DNA of 64,000 nucleotides from Cladopsammia gracilis (taxonomy: Eukaryota; Cnidaria; Anthozoa; Scleractinia; Dendrophylliidae), in assembly GCA_022457155.1 (NCBI GenBank), contig JAJGOT010000132.1, positions 139,001 to 203,000 on the forward strand, written 5' to 3'. This document shows, piece by piece, positions 29,527 through 39,900 of this stretch (position 1 is its first letter; each line of letters begins with the position of its first letter). The notes under the pieces were generated by a model that did not search any database, was not told the origin of the DNA, and worked only from the letters and a program-made list of their open reading frames with translations. Both the position numbers and the translations under genes were made by a program.

Positions 29527-29617
29527 TGTTTGTAATTGCCGTTGGTGTCCGGCCGAAATACATCAAAATAAACCTATTGGAGCGTATAATGTCTGCTGTG
29601 TAGTGGAGTTGAAATAT
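29527..29617 (+). repeat. split direct repeat B2, right end of element 2
   Basis: Matches B1 apart from TGTGTAG for TGTGCAG. Host sequence 'catatttatttacatac' follows. Confidence 0.88.
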
Positions 29618-30864
29618 CATATTTATTTACATACAATAATCATGCAACTGTACAAGTGCCTCCCCCTATCAAATACCTCCTATCAATAATCACTTGTAAG
29701 AACGCCCGTGATATATTTTGTAACTATTACTGTGGCGTTATATTTTGAAAGATGGTACTTTATGGGGGTTAAAAGAAAGGGTTCAGTATGCGGATCACAC
29801 TTTAATAATTTAACGCACAGAAGCGAAGGTTAAAATCATATTTATTTACATACAATAATCATGCAACTGTACAAGTGAAAGGGTTCAAACCTTTTCAAAT
29901 TTATATATTATTTACTGGTATTACATTTCGTAAAACTTGAAGAAAACCCATAGAATGATATTCTACCAACCGTAGAGTGTTTTCTAACAGTACTTGAGGA
30001 ATGTACAGTAACCCTTGTAAACTCATTTTATTACAATGCTTACGCGCGACATTACGTCACTTGCAATCCGTTTCTGGTTTTATTCAGAAATGTCTTCGAA
30101 TAAAAAAGTAGTACATGGCTTAGTAAAACAACTGTTCGCATGCTTGCACAAATATCTCCATTCCTAAGGCCACCTTCACCAACAATTAGGCAAAAAAGCG
30201 CTATATGTTAATTCATGAAAGATGCTTTCTAAGGACAAAATGGAGCTCTAATTTTCTACTTCGCGAAAGTTCTTTGGGGAAAAATTCGCACGCGCGCCGT
30301 TTTCAAGTTAACTAAGATAACTTCATGTCAATAGAAAGTATGATAACTGATGAAGAATTCGACAAAATTATAGGAAGCGCCCGGAGACGCTAAGCCGTGA
30401 AACGCTAAGCCACACTGTGCTTATCTCAAGACATTAACTAACAAAACAGCGTCAGAATGTTTCGCTATTTTTATTTTTCTTTGGAACGGATGACAAATTC
30501 AAAAACTCAGATGTTTCACGATCGGATCTTAAACCAGTCCTGAACCTCACTGCTCACATTCGCACCTCCATGCACATTCCTCGTGCATGGTCTCACCGAT
30601 GAAATTATCACCGCGAAAAGGGGGACTGTTCTCGTTCGTTTTTTAAATGTTAAGCGCATATTATGGACAAGAGTATTATTACAAAAAGAGATTCGCGCCA
30701 CAATTTAGAAACTCCTCTTCACCTGCTGTCCGGTGGACTGTTCAGGTTGAATAAATTTAAATGTGTCTGTTGTTTTGCTTTCTTTCTATTAATAGTTAAA
30801 GTTTTTTGAACACTGACAACGCTTTTTGCGCAAATTGTAAAAAGAAAAGGCCAAAACAATAAAC
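29618..30864. repeat. tandemly duplicated target flank and GPCR 3' flank
   Basis: The host segment of about 211 bp that hosts element 2 (23836-24005 plus 29618-29658) is followed by a second, uninterrupted copy from 29659. The remainder is the standard GPCR-unit 3' flank, with a partial 5' flank copy at 30160-30540 ('cacgcgcgccgttttcaag'). No gene. Confidence 0.65.
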
Positions 30865-31742
30865 TCAGTTAGCGGGTTGTATCTCATCCAAGTTGTGGCT
30901 TCGCCAAATATTCCGAAGTATGTTCATGACAGCGTGTCGAATGTGACTCAGTCTCCAACAGTAAATCAGTGGATTGAGAGATACACCAGTGTCAAAGTAT
31001 AGCGTTGCATGTGTGAAAGTGACACTTGCTCCGGAGATTGGAAAGGCAATTAAAGTACAAGTGATTGGCAAATAACAAACCAAAAACGCGACATATACGA
31101 CGAATGTTCCTACTGCAAATTTTCTCAGACTTGCAGTATTTTCAAATTCGCCATTCTGTGCTTCTTGCTGTACTTGCAGCGCTTGAATCTGGTTTGCGTG
31201 GTGTCGCACGGCTACATATATCTTGTAGTTAAGTGGTATAGTAGTTAAGAGAAAGGAGACAACGATAATGGCAAAAATCAAGTAACTAATATTTCGCTCG
31301 ATCAATAACCTCACAAACGAAAAAAATGTGCTGAAAACCCACATTGAAATTACAACTGCAACAACACGCTTGTGAGTCAGAAGTTCCTGGTATCTGAGAT
31401 GAAGATGAATAGCCATCATACCAAAAAACGAAGCAGAGCCAAATACATTGATCGTGGCGAGAAACACGCTGTACGTGGTACTGACTGTTTTCAGTGTTTT
31501 GTTCCGTTTTCATGACAGTAACTGCAATGTACAAAGGTTGGACGATTAAACCAACACCAAGATCAGAAACAGCCAAACTAAGGAGCAGTAGTTTTAAAGG
31601 TCTTGGTAGCGACGAAGTTCTTCTCAAGGCGTGGATTGTGACACTGTTCAGCATGATGGCGGTAGAAGATAACAAAGTGTCATTTGCGTTTGAGAACGCA
31701 AATGACAATGTATGATGAATAGAGACTTTCACCTTCTTTCAT
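30865..31742 (-). pseudogene. class A GPCR copy 3, disrupted
   Basis: This copy aligns to copy 4 (41572-42459) over its whole length but carries at least three lesions. A 10-nt insertion after VICVL in TM1 leads to a stop. A 7-nt deletion near 31475 in the TM2-TM3 loop shifts the frame. A loss of about seven codons removes the DRF motif at the end of TM3 ([11 protein letters not shown] against [19 protein letters not shown]). A further small loss precedes SLNPLIYCW in TM7. The C-terminal two thirds, from 31467, remain open. It cannot make a normal receptor. Confidence 0.88.
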
Positions 31743-34700
31743 TGTCAAGTTTTCTGTAAGAACGCGGCTGAAGGTAAAACGTTTTCAGTAGGCGCTTTTT
31801 ACACGCTATCTGCGCAGGGTTACTTTGATCTTGAAAGATGAAAATTTGGATATTGAAATTAACGATAGTTTTCGAAAGGATGGGAAAGCCTCCCAGATGT
31901 TGCAAAAGTATGGGAAAAAATTGGAACCTGAAACATTCCTGACCTCTACTGTTCCCTGATCTATCCGGGCCCTGTCAATACATGTATAAGCGTATCTTGA
32001 ACACGTAATTGCCTGTTTACTGATCCTTCAGCCTTTGTAAAGCTGATTCCAAACCTAAAACAGATGTGTCAGTCTTTTTCATTGAAATAAACAAGTCAGG
32101 CCAGAGTTAAAGCGATTAATGCTCGACCAGTTAGGAAATTCTTGTTAAAAAACACAGCAAGTTAATTTAGAAGAATATACTAATAAGCATGCTGAGTTTA
32201 AAGGACATAAGCCGCTAATTTAGCTAAAAACAACCTCATACGTTTAACAATAAAAACGGCTTTCTCAGGACTGATTGAAGCTAATTTTCTACTCGGTAGG
32301 AAGTTTATGATCCCCCTCCATCAACACTCGTAATATTTTACTTTTGCGTGTTTGTTATGTTACGCTCCCTATTATCTGAACGACTGGAACAGGCCACTGT
32401 CATTCAGAAAAAAATTCACACGCGCGCCGTTTTCAAGGAAACTATGACAAATTAATATATATAAATAGAATGCTTGATGAATGTTAAATTCAGCTGTTGA
32501 AGAAAAAAGTCACAGTGTTCAATTATCTCAAAACATCGCTAAACGAGAAAGTGGGAGGCGTTTTCGATATTTAAATTGGTTATTTAGATATCTGTGTGTA
32601 AAGTTTGAGTAGCTAGATAATAGACCTATTCATTACTTGGCTCCAAGGCGTACGGGAAACATTGAGGTTCTTTGGCCTAGCCGCTTTTAGTGAGCGCCGG
32701 CGCCCACATGGTAAAGCGGATGACACTACTACTCTAGGACAAATGATTAAAATACTCGCAATTTCCCGACTGAAACCGTTTAGTTTTGTTTAGGCCGAAT
32801 TTTATAGTAAAACCTCCATTCATTCTTAAAAGACGATATATTGTCCAAAATACCGATTATTTTGAATCTCAATTTAGATTAAGTATTTGATAAGTGTTTT
32901 ACACTGGAGTCACCCTGTATAAATATTATTTATTTATTGACGTCAACACTTCTAGTCTGTTTTCACTGCATGTAAAGTCGGCCCTACGCGTTTTTCTATG
33001 TAAAATGGAAAGTATGTTCTCTCGTAAGTATGTACATGGTACTTTCTTGAGTAATCCAAATTTTGTAATAATACACCTACAGTAAATTGTAATAACGCCA
33101 CGGTTTGAAATACAAGTTTGTCGCGTTTGTAATAAAACATCTATCAATAATTAGTACAATAACGCGCTTTAGCAATTTCTACTACGGTTAATTGAAATAA
33201 GGTGTCAAGTTTGTAATATCATTGGTGAATTGCAATAACGCTTGTCGTTAATTGTAATTGCTGATGCATTGTCGTAATTTCTGCTGCGATAAATTTCAAT
33301 AATGCCGCGGTTTGTCATACCTGTTGTAAATTGTATGAATTTGTTTTTTTGTTTTAGAACAGTCCATCGTATATCGTGTTAGCGTCCCGTTTTGTGAGCG
33401 CTTGACGCTATTTTTGGAGCACACTGATCGTAAATAGTAATAAAGTGACTTCACTAGATCGCATTTTTAAAACGCTGTGGAAAATTGTAATACAGTAGAC
33501 TCTCGCTATCTCCAACACCGGTTATCTCGAATCTCCCGCTATCTCGAACTAAACCCCGTTCCCCTTGGTTGTGCTTACTGTTTTTCAGTCATTCTACTCC
33601 CTATCTCGAACTCGGTTAACTCGAATCCCCGTTTATCTCGAACAAAGTGTGACTTCCCGTAGTCTAAATTAACAACCCTTATCTCGAACTGTAGTAATTA
33701 TGACTTTAAGTAAATGACAACAGGACACAATTATTATGAATTTTGTCTTGTAATTGAGGAGTATCCCCGAGATGCATGGTGTCCAAAACTGATTGAATGT
33801 GAGTACATTTATTTTTGTGCAACACATCAATTCGTTGTAGCCGTCCTTAGCCTTTATTACATGTTCGCTCTGAGTAAATCAAGCCTGAAGTTAAAACACA
33901 TCCAACGTTTGTGTTTTTATTGCTGTTAATAATTGTAGCGATTGTATCTAAAAAACAGATGTTTAGTTCAAGTTTCACCTTCTCTTGGTAAGTCGCATTG
34001 TCGATCTCTTGGCTCTGTTGCCAAAATACTCGACTTTCTCCGCCTTGAATAAAGTGGAGTAGGCCGCGTGTCATTGGTAACGGATATAAAGACAGTGGTT
34101 TGATTTTTAAAACGAGGTCTCACTCCTGGCCAACTTTTAACTATTTTCGAACAAAGAAACAACCAATGACCTAAATTTAGACCTCGTCTTAAAAAGCGGC
34201 AAATTGTGACTAACTAAAAACTCGTCAACTTTTCGTATTATGACACACCCTGCAAGAATTTCGTTTTATTCGGAGACTTTTGTCACAGGACTAATGTATG
34301 AAATTGGCTTAAAATAATAAATAGTTGGTAGTGAAGTAGAAAATGACATTTTTTGATTACTAAGTGCAAAACCTACAAAAAGCATTTACTCCAAAATGAG
34401 ATAATGCATGCAATGTCCAAATATAAGGCATGTTGAGGAAAAGAATGTAATTTTCATAGAAACTTTATTCTGATTTATGTAACTAAAAAGTTGTACCTTT
34501 TTAGCGAGTTAAAACTATAAAACATAAGATATATTCGCATATAAGAATATTTCAATATTCTAGAAGCTTCTAGATATTTATTCTAAAACTAATTATAGAT
34601 AACTAATGATGTGGGTTAAGATTTTAAAGGGGACAGCTCGTCTCCAAAATTGACACTAGTTTTCCCTTGTCTAATTCATTAGCTTCAGTTTTAAAAAATA

Positions 34701-35224
34701 AGACTTCGCCTTCATAACATTTTTTCACGAGGCTGCTTGAGTTTGTTATTTATGGGAACTCGGAAGTTAAGATTATGATGACCATTGCTTAGGATGAAAG
34801 TTATATGCTCTGAGAAATGGAAAAATCCGCCATTCCTGGATCAGCAGTCATTCTGAGGCACTAGGGAAGAAAAAGAATAGACAAGAATGCGTTACGAGTG
34901 TTACCGTGAAATACAACAACCGTAAATTGTATCGCTATTTTTGAATGGTCGCTACTTTCGGGGGGTCGTTTCTTTCGGAGCTTTACGGTATGAATGAACT
35001 GACGGAAGAGTAAAGGCGTGGTCAAACATCAAAATAATGGTCTAACATGATAGAATAGCACTAGGCTGCAACACAGTCGGTAATTTTGCGTGAGTTGTTT
35101 CGTCGGACAAACGCGCGCGGTGTTAACACGAAGGGTCTGCATTGAGACTAAGCGCGCGAGGCTCACTCGCGAGTATCCTTGCTTCCCTGGATCTCCCAGG
35201 TTTTATCAACAAGCGTGTATTATT
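31743..35224. repeat. segmental duplication block P, copy 2 (5' flank of copy 3)
   Basis: Colinear with 1915-6496 except that the 1.2-kb TIR element (3220-4421) is absent here and an extra tract with TATCTCGAA repeats is present at 33492-33700. No conserved gene. Confidence 0.65.
33492..33700. repeat. TATCTCGAA-repeat tract, half of a pogo/Tigger-like element
   Basis: Seven spaced copies of (T/C)TATCTCGAA(C/T) or close variants lie between 33505 and 33698, in one orientation, starting with CAGTAGACTCTCGCTATCTC. Such iterated TTATCTCGAA units are familiar from pogo/Tigger-type element ends; that link is from memory. The matching inverted end is not found. Unit 1 keeps only the first 15 or so bases at 4994-5008. 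Confidence 0.5.
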
Positions 35225-36105
35225 TCACCAGGATGATGATGATGAAAATGATGATAACTTTATTTCAGTCTCCATTCTTATAGCAGGACACAGGGTACCC
35301 ACTAATCTGGGAGTCTAGACTCGGGATCGAACGGGAACAAGACCACACGAGGTTGCAACTCGTTCTCGTTTGAAGGCCAATTATCATGCGCTTCCATCAA
35401 AAAAATTAGCAACTGCTGAAATATGAGGGAGAACCTTGCAAAACTCTTGGTCGCTGTTTGCTTTGATTACCAGAGATACCCGACTTGGATTGGCCCTTAA
35501 CCTTGCACTGAATACAAACAAGAGACAAGCTTTACCTTCTCGTTTGCCAGATGTAAGATGCAGACAAAAGCGATGGATACTGACAGGTTCTTGGACATGT
35601 TCTTGGAGAGTTTTCCAGGCAATTTATTGTACAGTTCTTTGAACGAGTGCATTTGCGACACAGTGTTGTCCTCCTTTTCGTTTCTTTGCTGGTCAATAGG
35701 GACATTTTCCTACAAGTAAAATCAACAAGTAGCTCAGCAAAAATGGAACCTTGTATATGCCCGTACCTAATCTGTGAAAGGGCTTCAGTGGTGGTCAATT
35801 TTAACTCTTTAACTCACAAGAGTGCCAAAAAACAAAATTCAAGAAAAGTCCCAAATTTAATTTTGTAAAATATTGTAAAACACATGGTAACATGCAAAAG
35901 TACTGCCGAAGAGTTTTCATTTGAATGGTCACACCATTGGATTTCGTCAACAGACTCAAAAGTTAGAACTACACTACATGTCTCCATAATTGCCTCTGGG
36001 AGTGAAAGGGTTAAATCTCCTGGGCGAGGGAACATTCCCAAGGGAGAGATACACCCGGGTCAAAGCAGTTATCAAAGAAACATTTTAAGGAGCCTAACTT
36101 AGGCT
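35225..36105. repeat. end of segmental duplication block P, copy 2
   Basis: Matches 6490-7680 but has a single copy of the 88-bp unit (35883-35970) and lacks the 114-bp poly-A insert. The homology stops near 36105. Confidence 0.7.
35229..35397 (-). repeat. SINE-like element, paralogous copy
   Basis: Duplicate of 6497-6665 with the B-box-like GTTCGATCCCGAG and an ATC/ATG-repeat tail, carried by the segmental duplication. Confidence 0.45.
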
Positions 36106-36863
36106 CGTAAGAATTTTTTTTTGATGTTCTCAAATCCTTGCCCTTTTTGACTTTTTTATGCCCGAAAAGCCAGTTACAGAACCTCAAACGTCTACCAGCG
36201 GATACGTTTCTCTTACAGCGTGTCAAAACCGGTCTGAGAGAATACGAGAAAATAAACTTTTTTACCCAGTGAGGCTTATAATAAATGTGTTAATTTAAGA
36301 ACAGTCTTATTAGATTTCTGTTGTATTTGTGGGAGGGGGTCTATTTGTTCTGGTGTTTCAAAGTTTGTAGCCCTAGCCCAGTTTGTTCAAAAGGTGGATA
36401 GCGCTATCCACCAGATAAATCTCTATCCAGTGGATAAGCATTAACAAAACCAATCGTGTTATTCACTGGATATACACCTTATTCGATGGATTAAAAGATA
36501 ATACACGCGGATATTTTACGAGTCGCGTAGTAATTTTCTCTAGCCCCGAGAGAAAAATGCGAGCAATGAGTAAAATGTCCGCACGTATTATCTGTTCAAC
36601 CATCGAATAAGGGATTTGTTATTCAACTGAAATGCTTTTAGTTAGAATAGCTTGTGTCTTGAAACCGGGATGCTAAGGTGTAATACGGCAATCTAATGTG
36701 TAATACGCTCGGATATTTTGCGTGTTCTCTTTCCCTTATAAGGAAAGATAACGTCCCAGTCTACAGTCAGTAAGGTACATGCTTCAAGGTTGTCTCTAAC
36801 AGCGAAAGGGGTTCACATCCCGAAGAACAAAGTTGGAGTTAAGAGAAGAAATCCCCAACAGAC
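36106..36863. other. non-coding, with a foldback at 36477-36612
   Basis: A foldback with arms CCTTATTCGATGG and CCATCGAATAAGG is preceded by GTGGATAGCGCTATCCACC at 36393-36411, itself a perfect palindrome, and by TATCCAGTGGATA. These palindromic 'GGATAG' ends look like a MITE. No continuation of the condensin gene was recognised here. Confidence 0.5.
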
Positions 36864-36971
36864 CTTGTTTCCCTGGTCATTATCAGTAAGAAGTCCCCAC
36901 ATGGCGCTCTTTAGTCTTTTTACGTCCATCTTTTTCGCGGTTTTAGCATAGCCAATATCGATTTTCTGAAC
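36864..36971 (-). CDS. NCAPH: NCAPH exon 17 (last one found)
   Basis: 36 codons, [20 protein letters not shown] then [16 protein letters not shown], the start of motif V that leads into the C-terminal winged helix. A GTCTGT donor follows. If unspliced, the frame would stop at 36813, far too early for a kleisin. Confidence 0.9.
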
Positions 36972-39900
36972 CTGAAAGAACAAACCAATTAGAGAAATCA
37001 CTAAAACGCAACAAAAGCTCTTGTGTCAAGCTTGTGACAGACGGTTCAACATTAAAGTAGATCAATAGATGTTGCGACTACTGTTCAACAAATGTTGACC
37101 AGGGTATACTATTATACCATGTTGAAATAGGCTATTCAACTTGTTGAACGAAAACAGAGACAGGCTCTATTTGTTCAACAAGTTGCAACTTGTTGAACGA
37201 CGACAGCAAATGTTAAACCGTTGTTGAACCGTGTATTATTCGCTCTAGATGTCGTCTACTCTAGGATCACAAATCCTACTTCCGACTTCCCCCACCCCCT
37301 AAAAAACAAAAACAAAAATGCATCCAGCACCCAACACCTCTGGGGCTAGACGCACGCACCTTGTTAGGCTGGGCAACCAGGCCATCCCCAGCAAACAGCG
37401 TCTGATCCACCACGCTCTCGTTCGTGAAACTGAGGGCCTGCGACGAAGAGTCTCCAAACGTAATATCCTGAGACAAGGGAAATCCCGCTTGAGTGAAATC
37501 CCCGCCAGGTACGTCACCTCCACCGTCACCAGTAAACACATCATCATCGTCGTCATCACCGTCCTGTCAAAACAAAAGAATTGGATTGGCTTTTCTGCAG
37601 CTAAAGGGGGAACAGGAGAGAATTGCACAACAGTCACACTGTAGGAATGTGTTCTTCCAGAAAATATCCATACCTCACCCACGGGAGGCTTTTTGGTTTA
37701 ACCCCCCCCCCTCCTCCCCCTTTGGATATTCCAGTTAAGCTTCATACCATCTTTAAAAAACTTTGACCTATGATACCCCCCTCCCCCCTCCCCTCGGAAT
37801 TTCCATTGACCTTCCATGGGGGAGTACGGATATTTCCTGCGAGCCACATAATTATTCGTTATCTTTGCGGGTGGAAAGACACCATGCTTCATCCAGGGAT
37901 GTTTGCGTCAAATGTTATGCGTATCCTTGCTGCACGGTTGACTGCAAATCAGTCCGAGTTGGTACTCGTACGAACGCGCGTGGTCTTCGAATGAAAGATC
38001 TCGCGCGTGAAAATCCACGCTTGAGACTTGCGTGTTTATGCTTTGGGCGATTCGCGCCTCCCAACGTGAATTTTAAGAGAAAACGACTGTTTTGCAGTCT
38101 TGTAATGTCACACCAAATCACGCAAGGAGTGCGTTCCCAGGCAATCTCGTTACCAGGCGACGGTCTATCACTGAGAACTTACTTGGAGATCTGGACAGTA
38201 ATTAGCACAGTCGTTAGCATTGTCGTAGTTGTACCATGCTGTGCCTGTGAATAAAACAAATAATTCACTTGCATCAGGCAGGCACTACTGAAAATAACAG
38301 CCATTCATCTTACTTTGTTCAACCAAAATCCTAAAATGTCCGACTAATTTTAATTAGTATATACTAAAACAGTGGATAGCGTTGTTGGCGCGCTCTTATT
38401 GGCTACTGAAACTCGAGAAAGCAAGTGCTATTCACCTTCAAGCAATTTCGGTGCGAAAATTGTAAGTAATAATTGACAGGAATAAATGAGTTAAAAATCA
38501 TCATTTTCGTGCTTTCGCCACCCCCAGCAACAATCGGTTTGCTCCTGATAATAGAGCGTATGCACTCACGTGGCAAGCAGCTATGCAAATTTATTGGAAC
38601 AAAAGAAAGTGTTAACATAAGAAAAGCGTTCAAATCCCACAGGATTGTTTTGGTACACCAACATGGCCGCCGTTCTATTGTTTTGGTACACCAATATGGC
38701 CGCCGTGACGTCATGTGCATACGCTCTATTGGTAAAAAGCAGGCATGTTGTTGCGCACGCAATGTTTACATTAAAGATTAAAACTTTGTTGGTTTTTAAA
38801 GCTAATCCATAAAATTCTAAGTTGACGAAACAAGACGGGCTTGTTTGCGAGCTAACTAAAAGTGCATCACAATTTTCGAGAAAAAGGCCCTTGGATTAAG
38901 CTACACGTTTGAGAACTTACCGTCATCTCTTAGCTCTGTTTGCGCTTGAACTTGTCGCTTGACCTAAAAAATTAAGAATAAATAAAAAAAAAACGCGTGG
39001 TGAGCTTAAAGTGGGAAAGCAATGGGAACAGAAAATTATATTAGATCATGTAATCTGGGTGACAGAGGTTCAGTATTATTTTTTAGTGATATCAGCGGCG
39101 AAGCCACGACAGCGAGGCGTCGACGTGGTTTATTTCACTGGCCGTGTTTTCACGAGCGATTTTTCAAGTCGCTGAGCGAGCGACAGTCGGAAATCTCGTG
39201 AAAACAGTTGCTTGTCCAACTCGCTTAAAGTTAAGCGAGTCGGCGAACTACAATAGAATTCTCATTAAATTTAAGCCACCAAACCAGGTCGCTTAAGCTT
39301 GTCGGCAATTATTTTCGGCCAATCACATTTCGCCAGCGTTCAAACAACAAAGAAGGGCATTGTATTGTCGTTCTTTTGTGTTCTAATTTTCTATTGTTTA
39401 AACAAAAGAAAATATATCGCGCATGGCATAAGAAAAATGAATAAAGTTCTGTCCGTGTAAACGCATAAATTTTTTAAGCTGCTTAACGCGGTCAGTAAAC
39501 AAATCACCTACAGGAATGTTAAGCGAGAAAAACCGCCTCGTGAAAACACAGCCACTGTAGATGTATTTAGAGAACTTACTTCTGGAATCTTGGTACAAAT
39601 TACATGGACACACAGGAAAAAACGAATGGCTAACACCGGCAAAAATTTAAATGGATTACAAGATGACACGTTTCATGACAAAGCTCGGCTATTTTGCGAC
39701 TTGTTGCTGCTGTATCACCGCTAAATGCACCACCAACTGTGAATGTAGTTCATTTCAACATCAAATGTAATTTAACGATAAATGTAATGAATGTGCCAAG
39801 TTATAATTTCGCGCGGTTGCATTTTCATTCCTTGGGGATTTCCAAAAAAAAAGGAATAAAACGGCAGTTTCAATGTGTATGTATTTTCTGATAAAGATGA

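Larger units (their letters stand above)
24006..29617 (+). mobile_element. Ngaro-like tyrosine-recombinase retrotransposon 2, canonical order
   Basis: Repeats A (194 bp) are at 24006-24199 and 29023-29216, and B (91 bp) at 28934-29024 and 29527-29617. The order is A-ORFs-B-A-B, with B1 and A2 overlapping by 2 bp. It encodes Gag, RT-RNase H (split by an insertion) and tyrosine recombinase (one frameshift near its start). The empty target reads 'ggttaaaatcatattt' at 11714-11729 and near 29833. Here the element sits between 'ggttaaa' and 'catattt' with no target duplication, as expected for a recombinase. It is probably inactive by itself. Confidence 0.88.

Noticed and set aside
37318..38254. 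Plus-strand frames of 108 and 163 codons
   Set aside because: They are antisense shadows of NCAPH exons 15 and 16, whose minus-strand match to the kleisin is clear.
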